64,000 bases of DNA from J027 sp965215855. Its GTDB lineage: Bacteria > Chloroflexota > Anaerolineae > Aggregatilineales > J027. Location of the stretch: contig CBDCER010000003.1 in the NCBI GenBank assembly GCA_965215855.1, positions 1,984,001-2,048,000 on the forward strand, given 5' to 3'. The position numbers and the translations under genes are program-made. Shown one piece after another: positions 7,432-15,703 of this stretch. The notes beneath the pieces were generated by a model. The model was given only the letters and a program-made list of their open reading frames with translations. It was not told the origin of the DNA and made no database searches. Each line of letters starts with the position of its first letter. Within the stretch, counting starts at the first letter, position 1.

Positions 7432-8837
7432 GGGTGCATTCCAGATTGGGGGCAAAAAGAGTAAACTGGGAGAAAAGCGAGAAGGGTAAACAACAATGAA
7501 GTTGAGCGATGAAGAACTGTTGGCAGGACTGAAGGCCAGGGCAGAAGCAGAGCTGGAACGACTGATAGCAGAGAAAAAGTCAGCTAAGGAAATCAGCTTG
7601 GATGAGATTGAGGCCTTGGCGCATCAGGCTGGAGATGCCATCAAAGCGGAGATAACGGCAGGGTTGGTGGCACAGGCGAGCGAGGAAGCGAAGCCAGAAG
7701 GAGGCGTGAAGTGCAAGGGATGTGGGGTCAAGATGCGTAACAAGGGCAAGAAACCCAAGTATGTCAAGACGACCAGTGGGGATGTGGTCGTGCAGCGCGG
7801 TTACTACTATTGTGAGACATGCCGGATCGGCGTTTTTCCCCCTGGATCAGCAGTGGCGGCTGGGCAAGAGCCAGTATAGTGCGACACTGGCCTGCCAGTT
7901 GGTCTGGTTAGGCGGGTTGCTGCCGTATGGACAGGTAGTGCAGGTTATGGAGCGGATCGGGCGGCAGACCATTCCGCAGAGCAATCTGTGGCGCGAGGTA
8001 CAAGTGCAAGGGGAACGGCTACAGGAGGCAGTTGTGAAGCAACGTACCAGGGTATCGCCCGAACGGATTATCCTGGAGAGTAGCGACCAAGATCACCAAA
8101 CACCCCAGGGGATAAGTATGGATGGGGGTATGGTTAATATCCGCGGAGAAGGCTGGAAGGAAATGAAAGTGGGCACGGTCTACACCATCGGAACGGCTCA
8201 ACACGAGGCCCCCCTCACGGGCGAAACGGTTGACTTGCCAGCTGCCGAAACAACTTATTACACGGCGGTGCTGGGCAATGTGGCGCAGTTCAGTACGGCA
8301 CTCTGGGCGCTGGCGGTTCAACACCGTATTCCTCAAGCTGCTCGTACCAGTGTGACTGCCGACGGAGCTGAGTGGATCTGGAACCTGGCGAATGATCTTT
8401 TTCCCGATAGTACCCAGATTGTGGATTGGTATCACGCCATGCAGCACTTGGCGCAAGCCGCCCATGCGCTTTTCCCTGACGATGACGACCATGCTCGCCG
8501 CTGGTTTCGGCGTATGAAAACGCCACTCTTTCGCGGTGAGATCTTCAAAATTACCACGGTTCTTAATGACCACGGTTTATCCGACCATGCCCGTTATTTT
8601 GACCGTCATCAACGGCGTATGCACTACCAGCAATTCCGTGCTGACGATTGCTTAATCGGATCAGGTACCGTCGAAAGCGCCATTAAGCAATTCAAAGTCC
8701 GCTTGACTGGCCCTGGTATGCGCTGGGAACGTGCCAATGCTGATCGCATGTTAGTCATTCGTTCTGCTATCCTGAGCAATGAATTTGATGCGCTATGGGA
8801 CGCTGCCTGATGTTTGCCCCTAATCTGGAATGCACCC
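7432..8837. mobile_element. ISKra4-family insertion sequence, copy A (ISMich2-like)
   Basis: A 1406-bp element with imperfect inverted repeats starting GGGTGCATTCCAGATT at 7432 and ending as the complement at 8837. It is flanked by the perfect 8-base duplication CCCAATAC (7424-7431 and 8838-8845). Removing it and one duplication restores the IS982 transposase frame. Size, GGGT ends, 8-base duplication and two overlapping frames fit, from memory, the ISMich2 subgroup of ISKra4. Every segment I compared with copy B (42933-44338) is identical. Confidence 0.92.
7496..8810 (+). CDS. ISKra4-type transposase made by +1 frameshift (copy A)
   Basis: Frame 1 (7496-7879) begins MKLSDEELLAGL and carries a zinc-ribbon, CKGCGVKMRNKGK then YYYCETCRIGVFP. 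Frame 2 continues as LDQQWRLGKSQYSATL through the DDE domain (SMDGG, TADGAEWIW, GSGTVESAIK) to 8810. A +1 slip at CCC-C (7838-7841), after a T5 run, joins them into about 437 residues. Without the slip, frame 1 stops at 7879 after 127 residues. The same junction occurs in copy B, so it is not a copy-specific mutation. GAAGGG lies about ten bases before the ATG. Confidence 0.85.
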
Positions 8838-9144
8838 CCCAATACCGCCGCAACCCTTCCAGGAGTTCCCGTAGGTGTTTAGCACGCCGATTGAACTGGC
8901 TTTGGTCAGGCAGGTGGGGGAACATGTCCCCATAATTGGCGCGAATATGTCCCAGAAACTGTGTCTCACCTGGATAGGGCAGGTACTCTTGCGCCAACAA
9001 CAGTGTGATCACTTCACTATCCCTGAATTCTGGGCGCACACCCGGTTTGTGGTTGCGCCATTCGGTTCCGTATACCTCATACCAGTCATCGACTTCTACA
9101 TAGATGGTTGTCAACAACGTTTCCATGTCTATACTTGTGGTCAT
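8838..9144 (-). pseudogene. IS982-type transposase, N-terminal part
   Basis: Starts at the ATG at 9144 (GAAAGGC upstream) and reads MTTSIDMETLLTTIYVEV, then FRDSEVITLLLAQEY, LPDQSQFNRRAKHL and LEGLRRYW before running into the ISKra4 copy. This is the helical N-terminal domain of IS982 transposases. An in-frame TTG at 9177 is an alternative start. The native frame now continues into the inserted element and stops at 8767. Confidence 0.85.
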
Positions 9145-9233
9145 TGGAATGCCTTTCGAGTCCGGTGTCTTTGTCAAACGCCCATTCTCGAAGGTATTCC
9201 GATTTTGTCAACTTAATTCACATTTTGCGTATG

Positions 9234-9902
9234 TTATTGGGTACCACCACCGGAAAATGACGAACTACTTGAATTTGAGGCCGATGGTGTGGCTGTCGGT
9301 TCAGGAGGTGGCTCGGCTGTCGGGTCGCCACCACCGCCGCCGCTATCCCCAGGCGGGCAAGTCGGCTGAAATGCGCCGGTGAATGGCCCTTCCAGGATGG
9401 TTGCCTCAACGACTGCGCCGCCTTCATCATACGTCACATCGGCGCTGTACCACTCGAAAACGCCATCCCCCAGATAGACGCAGTTGTAGACTGGAAAGTA
9501 GACCGTGCCTTCCCCAGCCGGGGTATCTGAAATTGGCGGGAGAACCACTGGCGGCGCGTCGGCATCCCCTACAACCTCACAGCCGCCCATCTCCTCGACA
9601 TCATCTGCCGCAACCCAGGCTTCAACCACGCCCGGCAATTCGATTTTCCACCATATCGCGTCATCTTCGTCGGTGGCCTGTCCGATGACATTGAGGGTTT
9701 CGTTGGTGGGGAGAAACTGCAATACGCCGCGATGTGCGCCAGGGCCGACACGCACGGTTACGATGCCCGCCTGTTCGGTTCTGATGGTGCAGGGTTCGAG
9801 CGAGGCGGTGGCGTCTGTGGCTTGTTCATCGGTCTGCGAGACACGCCCCAATATGAGGGCCAAAACCAATGCTATTACGCCTGGAGCGGTGCAGTATTCC
9901 AT
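9234..9902 (-). CDS. Secreted SH3-like protein, tandem copy 1
   Basis: 222 residues from the ATG at 9902, aligned with the start of its paralogue at 10668. It has an N-terminal hydrophobic segment (APGVIALVLALILG), then an SH3-like region (AGIVTVRVGPGAHRGVLQF through IWWKIELPGVVEAWVAADDV) with the VRxGPG and WW/EAWV patterns of bacterial SH3 domains. The tail is low-complexity and rich in Pro, Thr, Ser and Gly. It is probably exported and may bind cell wall or other surface material. The stop codon at 9234-9236 overlaps the IS982 target duplication. It is roughly 85-90 percent identical to copy 2. Confidence 0.8.
   Translation of the reverse strand: MEYCTAPGVIALVLALILGRVSQTDEQATDATASLEPCTIRTEQAGIVTVRVGPGAHRGVLQFLPTNETLNVIGQATDEDDAIWWKIELPGVVEAWVAADDVEEMGGCEVVGDADAPPVVLPPISDTPAGEGTVYFPVYNCVYLGDGVFEWYSADVTYDEGGAVVEATILEGPFTGAFQPTCPPGDSGGGGGDPTAEPPPEPTATPSASNSSSSSFSGGGTQ
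9461..9617. repeat. 157-bp tract identical between the SH3-like paralogues
   Basis: This segment is identical base for base to 10227-10383 in copy 2. The sequences on both sides differ at many positions. The pattern suggests gene conversion between the tandem copies. Confidence 0.75.
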
Positions 9903-9921
9903 CAGATTTTCCTTGAAATAA

Positions 9922-9987
9922 TTCGATACCTGTGCATTTTGCAATCACTACTTTGTCGAGCAGAATCCCTTGCTCGTCCGCGCCTAA
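9922..9987 (+). pseudogene. Remnant of a second radical SAM gene (last 21 codons plus stop)
   Basis: Reads FDTCAFCNHYFVEQNPLLVRA and stop, exactly the C-terminus of the radical SAM protein at 5861-6808. Only four bases differ and all four are synonymous third positions, as if a functional second copy existed before its body was deleted. It lies between the two SH3-like copies, in the same relation that the intact gene has to copy 1 once the IS is removed. Confidence 0.85.
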
Positions 9988-9990
9988 TCG

Positions 9991-10668
9991 TTAGTCATCA
10001 CCACCGCCGGAAAACGACGAACTGCTCGAACTGGAAGCCGATGGCGTGGCTGTCGGATCGGAGGGTGGCTCGGCTGTTGGATCACCGCCTCCACCGTCAC
10101 CGCCGCCCCCATCGCCGGGCGGGCAGGTCGGCTGGAATTCACCTGTGAACGGCCCCTCCAGAATAGTCACATTGATGATTGCGCCGCTTTCATCATATGT
10201 CACGTCGGCACTATACCACTCGAAGACGCCATCCCCCAGATAGACGCAGTTGTAGACTGGAAAGTAGACCGTGCCTTCCCCAGCCGGGGTATCTGAAATT
10301 GGCGGGAGAACCACTGGCGGCGCGTCGGCATCCCCTACAACCTCACAGCCGCCCATCTCCTCGACATCATCTGCCGCAACCCACGCCTCGACCACGCCCG
10401 GCAACTCGATTTTCCACCATATCGCGCCGCCTTCGTCAGTGGCCTGGCCGATTACACTGAGGGTTTCGTTGGCCGGGAGAAATTGCAACACGCCGCGATG
10501 TGTGCCAGGGCCGACACGCACGGTTACAATGCCGGCTTGCTCGGTGCTGATGGTGCAGGGTTCGAGGAATGCGGTGGTGTCTGTGGTTTGTTCGTCCGAC
10601 TGCGAAACGCGGCCCAATATGAGCGCCAAAACCAGCGCCATTATGCCTGGAATTGTGCAGTATTCCAT
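9991..10668 (-). CDS. Secreted SH3-like protein, tandem copy 2
   Basis: 225 residues from the ATG at 10668, with AAGGGG upstream. Same architecture as copy 1: hydrophobic N-terminus (IPGIMALVLALILG), SH3-like region (VTVRVGPGTHRGVLQF, IWWKIELPGVVEAWV), a second Cys-containing region (YFPVYNCVYLGDGVFEWYSADV) and a Gly/Ser/Pro/Thr tail. Its 3' end faces the radical SAM remnant. Probably secreted; no enzyme motif. Duplicate genes kept in frame suggest both are still used. Confidence 0.8.
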   Translation of the reverse strand: MEYCTIPGIMALVLALILGRVSQSDEQTTDTTAFLEPCTISTEQAGIVTVRVGPGTHRGVLQFLPANETLSVIGQATDEGGAIWWKIELPGVVEAWVAADDVEEMGGCEVVGDADAPPVVLPPISDTPAGEGTVYFPVYNCVYLGDGVFEWYSADVTYDESGAIINVTILEGPFTGEFQPTCPPGDGGGGDGGGGDPTAEPPSDPTATPSASSSSSSSFSGGGDD

Positions 10669-10770
10669 TGGATTCCCCTTGCTACAGGTTGCGGATCAAT
10701 GCCATGAGCATAGCCACTTTCAGGCGAATCGACAAGCGAATCTGCTATTGAATTCGGATCCCATTGGCAA

Positions 10771-11091
10771 TCACCCCGACCATTGTTCCAGTTCCTCATG
10801 CAGCCGTTGACGAGTAGCTTCGATCATGGTTTCCAGGTCTTCCTCGGTCAGCCCCCGGCGCTCGACTTCTTCGCCGAGGGTGCGGGCTGCATCCTCAAAA
10901 CGTTGCAGACGCTCGGTACGGCCAGTTTCATGGTGGTCACGTGCTTGCATCAATTCTGCGTATTCCGCCATTGAGATAATCGCCACCACTGGCAAGCCAC
11001 CCTTCTCAACGACAAAGTGTTTATCACCGGAATAAATGCGTTGCACCACTTCACCAAACTTGCGGCGAACGTCAGTAGCGCCAATAGTCAC
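10771..11091 (-). CDS. Phd/YefM-type antitoxin-like protein, no toxin partner seen
   Basis: 106 residues. The N-terminus (GATDVRRKFGEVVQRI, then FVVEKGGLPVVAIISMAEYAEL) is the Phd/YefM DNA-binding fold that represses its own operon. A charged helical C-terminus follows, the usual toxin-binding part. No RelE, Doc or PIN toxin gene lies on either side: downstream is an SH3-like gene after about 100 bases. The downstream gap has a few short open codons (from a GTG overlapping the end) but nothing recognisable. It may be an orphan antitoxin or a stand-alone regulator. Confidence 0.75.
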   Translation of the reverse strand: MTIGATDVRRKFGEVVQRIYSGDKHFVVEKGGLPVVAIISMAEYAELMQARDHHETGRTERLQRFEDAARTLGEEVERRGLTEEDLETMIEATRQRLHEELEQWSG

Positions 11092-11178
11092 GGATTTCGA
11101 TTGTTTGCGTGATGCTATGCGGTTTACTCCCTATCACTGCACAAAGGCGCTGGTAAATTTTGATGCTCTGCTGGGCTG

Positions 11179-12546
11179 CTACGTGTTGATTATAATCATT
11201 TTGATATTTGTCATACTCTCAATAGCAAAGCGTGGACCTTCGCGCCCTACACCAGAGTGTTTGTTGCCACCATACGGCATGTGATCAACTCGGAAGGTTG
11301 GCACATCATTGATGATTACACCACCAACATTCAGGGTATCAACTGCTTGCATTATCCGGCCAATGTCTTGTGTATAGATCCCAGCCTGCAAGCCGAATAA
11401 CGAGTCATCAACCTGGCGTAGAGCATCATCGAAATCCGTATAGGGAATGAGATTGACCACTGGCCCAAATATCTCGTCTCGCATTATCCGCATCTGGGGT
11501 TGTGCTTTTTCAAGCACTGTTGGTTCAAAGAATTTACCATTTTGGATGCCACCCGTGACAACCTGTACATGTTCATTTACAGCCTCATCTACCCAGGTTT
11601 TCACGCGCTCACTGGCTGCTTCTGAGATCATTGGGCCGATGTCAGTGGCACTGTTTAGCGGATTCCCCATTTTCAAGGTAGTTGTTTTAGCCAGAAATGA
11701 ATCGCGAAACTGCGCGTAGATGTCTTGGTGTGCATAAATGCGCTGCACACTGATACAAACCTGTCCACTATAGGCAAAGCTCCCAATGATACAACGTTCC
11801 ACCGCCGCCTCAATATCCGCGTCATGGTGGATAACGGTAGCTGCGTTGCCACCAAGTTCGAATGCGGTGGGGCGTAGTCCTGATACTTCACTGATTTTCT
11901 GAGCCACGGCTGGGCTGCCAGTGAAACTAATCATCGCAATACGTGGATCAGTTGTCAGCCAATGCCCGACGTCAGCATCGCCAATCACAACTTCAAACAC
12001 ATTTTCTGGAAGCCCAGCTTCCAATAGAATTTCTTGTAGACGTAACGCAGTCAATGGCGTAGCTGGAGCAGGCTTCAACACAATGGGGCAACCAGCCGCG
12101 ATGGCAGGGGCCACTTTATGTGCAACAAGGTTAAGCGGGAAATTGAAAGGTGTGATGGCGGCAACGACACCAATAGGCTGACGTATATAGTAACCAATTT
12201 TGCCGATGCCGCCCTTGGCCGCACTCATAGGAATAGTTTCGCCATGCAGTTGCCGTGCAGCGTCCGCCGCGAACATAAATGTTTCGACAGCTCGGCTGAC
12301 CTCACCGCGTGCATAACGTATTGGCTTGCCACTCTCCGCTACGATTAAGTTAGTCAGCGTATCGGCTTGTTGATTGATGATTTCAGCGGCTCGGTTTAAT
12401 ATGTTGCCGCGCCGAATGATCGGAAGGTTTTTCAGTTTTTCACGCAGATCATAGGCATTCGCAATGGCACGCCGAACTTCAGTTTCATTGCATATCGGCA
12501 ATTCGGTCAGAACTTCATCATTATAGGGATTAGTTACTTCTAACAT
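11179..12546 (-). CDS. NAD(P)-dependent aldehyde dehydrogenase
   Basis: 455 residues of the ALDH superfamily. It has the Rossmann segment ITPFNFPLNLVAHKVAPAIAAG, the catalytic-glutamate motif FELGGNAA and the catalytic cysteine in SGQVCISVQR, then IFGPVV near the C-terminus. It resembles succinate-semialdehyde or lactaldehyde dehydrogenases and would oxidise a semialdehyde to an acid. Its ATG overlaps the end of the aminotransferase gene by 17 bases, making it the last gene of the operon. Product of the aminotransferase step is the likely substrate. Confidence 0.9.
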   Translation of the reverse strand: MLEVTNPYNDEVLTELPICNETEVRRAIANAYDLREKLKNLPIIRRGNILNRAAEIINQQADTLTNLIVAESGKPIRYARGEVSRAVETFMFAADAARQLHGETIPMSAAKGGIGKIGYYIRQPIGVVAAITPFNFPLNLVAHKVAPAIAAGCPIVLKPAPATPLTALRLQEILLEAGLPENVFEVVIGDADVGHWLTTDPRIAMISFTGSPAVAQKISEVSGLRPTAFELGGNAATVIHHDADIEAAVERCIIGSFAYSGQVCISVQRIYAHQDIYAQFRDSFLAKTTTLKMGNPLNSATDIGPMISEAASERVKTWVDEAVNEHVQVVTGGIQNGKFFEPTVLEKAQPQMRIMRDEIFGPVVNLIPYTDFDDALRQVDDSLFGLQAGIYTQDIGRIMQAVDTLNVGGVIINDVPTFRVDHMPYGGNKHSGVGREGPRFAIESMTNIKMIIINT

Positions 12547-13792
12547 GATCCAGCGCCTCCGTGAAAATATCTAACGCATCATCAATTTGTGATCTGGTGG
12601 TGATTAAGGGTGGAATCCAGCGCACGACATTGCCATAGGTTCCACCTGTCAGCAGCAACAATCCATGTTTTTCACAATGCTTACTGATAGCTTTAGCCAT
12701 TGTTGCAACAGGTTGCCCACCTTCCACAAATTCTGTGGCTACCATCATGCCCAGCCCACGCACATCACCGATTTCAGGATGGCCGATTTTCAGATCACAA
12801 AGTTTGTTGATGAGATACTGTCCAGTCTCTCGTGCATTCTCTATAAGACCTTCATCTTGAATCACTGTGGTCGTTGCAATGGCGGCCGCCATCACCACAG
12901 CGTTACCACCACCATAAGTTCCGCCATGGGAACCTGGGATAAACTTTTCCATGATTGCGCGTGGCGCAGCAAAAGCAGATATCGGCATTCCCGATGCGAT
13001 TCCTTTTGCCATAATCAGAATATCCGGTTGGACGTTGCTATGTTCATGTGCCCAGAAACGGCCTGTTCGTCCAAACCCCGATTGAATTTCATCAAAAATT
13101 AGTAGGATATTGTGTTCATCGCAGATTGCTCTCAAGCCTGCCAGGAATGACGGTGGAACTGGCACGTACCCACCTTCACCTAGTACCGGCTCTATAACGA
13201 TAGCTGCAGTTTCGTGCGGATCTGATTGGCTTCTAAGAATGAAATCCAGTTCATTGAGACAATAATCAACCGTTTTTTGCTCATCCCATCCATAGCGGTA
13301 TGCATAGGGAAATGGCGCGAAAAATACCCCAGATGGCAAGGGCTGAAAACCTGCCCGGTAAATGATTTTGCTGCCAGTCAGTGCCATTGTCAGGGCAGTG
13401 CGCCCATGAAATCCTCCTTGGAATGAGATGATATTGGTGCGTCCAGTTGCTACTTTAGCCAACTTGATAGCACCTTCCACAGCCTCAGCGCCGCTATTTG
13501 AGAAAAAAAGTGTATCGAGACCATCCGGCAATAAAGGCCGCAATGTTTCAGCCAGTTCGAGCGTTCTGTCCGCGATAACACAGTTAATCTGACCAAAGAG
13601 GAGTTTCCCGGACTGTTCCTGAATTGCTTCAACTACACGCGGGTGGCAATGCCCTGTGTTTGTGACGCCGATGCCACTTGTGAAATCAATATACTGTTTG
13701 CCATTTGTGTCGTAGACATAAATTCCTTCGCCGCGTTCGATAACAGCTTTACTGAGGTGTGTCCATACCGACGCCAATGTTTCAAAACCCAT
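12530..13792 (-). CDS. Class III (omega) aminotransferase, GABA-aminotransferase-like
   Basis: 420 residues from the ATG at 13792, chosen because GAAGGA lies just upstream; an in-frame TTG at 13807 falls on that SD. PLP-dependent enzyme: SGIGVTNTGHCHPRV, FFSNSGAEAVEGAIKLA, FHGRTALTMALTG, LIFDEIQSGFGRTG and the PLP lysine in MAKGIASGMP. These are the marks of 4-aminobutyrate/putrescine-type aminotransferases, which convert a terminal amine to an aldehyde. It lies between the carbon-nitrogen hydrolase and the aldehyde dehydrogenase, which fits an amide to amine to aldehyde to acid route. Substrate not proven. Confidence 0.9.
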   Translation of the reverse strand: MGFETLASVWTHLSKAVIERGEGIYVYDTNGKQYIDFTSGIGVTNTGHCHPRVVEAIQEQSGKLLFGQINCVIADRTLELAETLRPLLPDGLDTLFFSNSGAEAVEGAIKLAKVATGRTNIISFQGGFHGRTALTMALTGSKIIYRAGFQPLPSGVFFAPFPYAYRYGWDEQKTVDYCLNELDFILRSQSDPHETAAIVIEPVLGEGGYVPVPPSFLAGLRAICDEHNILLIFDEIQSGFGRTGRFWAHEHSNVQPDILIMAKGIASGMPISAFAAPRAIMEKFIPGSHGGTYGGGNAVVMAAAIATTTVIQDEGLIENARETGQYLINKLCDLKIGHPEIGDVRGLGMMVATEFVEGGQPVATMAKAISKHCEKHGLLLLTGGTYGNVVRWIPPLITTRSQIDDALDIFTEALDHVRSN

Positions 13793-13816
13793 ATTTTTAT
13801 CCTTCAATAACTCGTG

Positions 13817-14725
13817 CTATGGCCGCAATTTGATCTGATCGGGCAGAGAAAGTTCTCCTAACTGCTTGAAAACCTCACCGGAAGCGATTCCATTTTGATA
13901 GGGAGGGAATTCCAGGGCGCTGTCTCGCAACTGCTTGAGTGTTTGTGCCAACCCCAAATTACCGTATTCGCGGGAAAGCGTCACGCGATCTAGATCTAAG
14001 ATTTCAGTCATAATTCGTTCATTAGTGTCGGCTTTTTGGACGACGCGACCATCGGGATCAACGATTAGCGAATGACCGCCGCCCCATGGCCCAACGCCAT
14101 TGATGTCAATGAAATAACACTGGTTCATGATGGCATTGGCTTGGCTGAGGACAAGCTCCAAGTCGCGATCAGAGGTAGGCGTCATGGTGGGGTGCAGAAT
14201 CACTTCGGCTCCCATCCACACTAACGAGCGAATCATTTCAGGAAACCACATATCGTAGCAAATCGAAATACCGAACCGTCCCACGTCGGGCACATCGAAC
14301 ACAATGAAGTCTTTACCCGGTGTAGTTTCAGCTTCCAGAGGTAACCAGGGAAAAATCTTGCGGTACTTTGCCACAATTTCACCTTGTGGAGAAATTGCGA
14401 TGGCTGTGTTGTATACAAACTCACCATCTTTTTCGTACATGGAGCCTGGAATCAGCCATTTCTTTTCTTGACGCGCTATCTTGCACAGCCGGTCTGTCAG
14501 CGGCCCTGGAATTGCCTCCGGGATGCTTTTCCAAACATCAAGTGTGGGTAGGCTGTCGAATTGTACGAGGCCGGAAACCGCCAGTTCATGAAAGACGATC
14601 ATTTTGACCCAGGGAAAGTTCCGACCAATACGATTGATGACCTGTGCCATTTTATCTACTGTTTCTGCGGGATTCCATGGGACTACCTTCATTTGCACAC
14701 CAGCGATTCCAAATAAGCGAGCCAT
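13817..14725 (-). CDS. Carbon-nitrogen hydrolase (nitrilase superfamily amidase)
   Basis: 302 residues. The Glu-Lys-Cys triad is visible: Glu in MIVFHELAVSG, Lys in AKYRKIFPWLP and Cys in ISICYDMWFPE. Members hydrolyse amides, carbamoyl amides or nitriles in the cytoplasm. In this operon it would act on the imported substrate before the aminotransferase. N-carbamoyl or amidated amines are attractive candidates but this is inference. GAGGA lies before the start, close behind the ABC ATPase gene. Confidence 0.9.
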   Translation of the reverse strand: MARLFGIAGVQMKVVPWNPAETVDKMAQVINRIGRNFPWVKMIVFHELAVSGLVQFDSLPTLDVWKSIPEAIPGPLTDRLCKIARQEKKWLIPGSMYEKDGEFVYNTAIAISPQGEIVAKYRKIFPWLPLEAETTPGKDFIVFDVPDVGRFGISICYDMWFPEMIRSLVWMGAEVILHPTMTPTSDRDLELVLSQANAIMNQCYFIDINGVGPWGGGHSLIVDPDGRVVQKADTNERIMTEILDLDRVTLSREYGNLGLAQTLKQLRDSALEFPPYQNGIASGEVFKQLGELSLPDQIKLRP

Positions 14726-14734
14726 GTGTTCCTC

Positions 14735-15703
14735 CTACTCAGCAAAGTGGCAAGCAACACGGTGTCCGGGTTCTAATTCCCGAAATTCCGGTTCGTTATG
14801 ACGACAAATAGCTTCGGCGATGGGGCAACGGGTATGGAACCGGCAGCCCGGCGGTGGATTCGAGGGACTTGGTACTGTGCCTTCCAATGGCTCCACATCG
14901 CGCCGCGCAGAAGGTTTCAAGCTCGGTATTGAATTCAGCAAGGCTTGTGTATACGGATGCTTTGGAGCCTCATAGATTTTTCGCGTCGGGCCAAGTTCCA
15001 CCAGTTTACCCAGATACATGATTCCAATTCGGTCGCTGAGGTGTTCCACGACTCCCAGATCATGCGAGATAAATAAATAGGTAAGTTGTCGTTGTTCGCG
15101 CAGGTCGTTAAGCAGATTAATGATTTGGGCCTGTACCGACACATCCAAAGCAGCCGTCGGTTCATCCAAAACCAAGAGTTTAGGTTCCAGAGTCAGGGCA
15201 CGAGCAATCGCTACGCGTTGGCATTGCCCGCCTGATAGCTCGTGCGGGAAACGATCCAGGTGTTGCACTCCTAGCCCAACCTGACCGATCAGTTGATGAA
15301 TCTTGCTTTCGGCTTCATCGTGAGGGATACCATGTGTTCGTAGCGGTTCTTGAAGTATCTTCTTGACTCTCATGCGTGGACTGAGCGAAGCTAGCGGATT
15401 TTGGAAAACAACCTGCATTTCGGGTCGCAGTCGGCGTAGTGCTTCTGCACGAAGTTGTATAAGGTCAATTCCCTTAAAGATTACCTCGCCTTTTGTCGGA
15501 CGAATGAGTTGTAGCAAGCACCGGCCCAATGTTGTCTTGCCGCAACCTGATTCTCCGGCCAGGCCCAATACTTCACCAGGATAGATGTTCAGGGACACAT
15601 TATCTAGGGCATGCACGATCTTTTTTTCTCGCAACAATACGCTGCCACGCACTGGAAAATGTTTCACAAGGTGTTTGATCTGGACCAGGGGTTCAGGTTG
15701 CAT
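14735..15703 (-). CDS. Oligopeptide-type ABC transporter ATPase (OppF/DppF-like)
   Basis: 322 residues from the ATG at 15703, which overlaps the end of the upstream ATPase gene by 11 bases. Walker A GESGCGKTTLG, signature LSGGQCQRVAIARAL and Walker B LLVLDEPTAALD are present. The C-terminal oligopeptide-transport extension has CRFHTRCPIAEAIC, likely binding an iron-sulphur cluster as in other Opp/Dpp ATPases. It pairs with the OppD-like ATPase to drive import. The frame stays open upstream, but those codons lie inside the neighbouring gene. Confidence 0.92.
   Translation of the reverse strand: MQPEPLVQIKHLVKHFPVRGSVLLREKKIVHALDNVSLNIYPGEVLGLAGESGCGKTTLGRCLLQLIRPTKGEVIFKGIDLIQLRAEALRRLRPEMQVVFQNPLASLSPRMRVKKILQEPLRTHGIPHDEAESKIHQLIGQVGLGVQHLDRFPHELSGGQCQRVAIARALTLEPKLLVLDEPTAALDVSVQAQIINLLNDLREQRQLTYLFISHDLGVVEHLSDRIGIMYLGKLVELGPTRKIYEAPKHPYTQALLNSIPSLKPSARRDVEPLEGTVPSPSNPPPGCRFHTRCPIAEAICRHNEPEFRELEPGHRVACHFAE

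Larger units (their letters stand above)
6814..9230. mobile_element. IS982-type insertion sequence, interrupted by an ISKra4-type element
   Basis: The ends are perfect 17-base inverted repeats (6814-6830 and 9214-9230) beginning ACGCAAAATGTG. They are flanked by the direct repeat ATGTT at 6809-6813 and 9231-9235. Without the inner ISKra4 copy and one 8-base duplication the element is 1003 bp, the usual IS982 size. It landed between the convergent 3' ends of the radical SAM gene and an SH3-like gene, and the duplication regenerates both stop codons. Confidence 0.9.

Noticed and set aside
8019..8573. 184-codon antisense frame inside the ISKra4 element, repeated in copy B
   Set aside because: It is opposite the DDE transposase domain and identical in both copies only because the copies are identical.
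9238..9380. Possible simple repeat or CRISPR-like array in the Gly/Ser/Pro-rich ends of the SH3-like genes
   Set aside because: The repeats are codon-level low complexity in coding tails, not evenly spaced direct repeats with unique spacers.
10680..10770. A remnant toxin gene after the Phd-like antitoxin
   Set aside because: Only two short open stretches ending in stops are visible, with no recognisable toxin motif.
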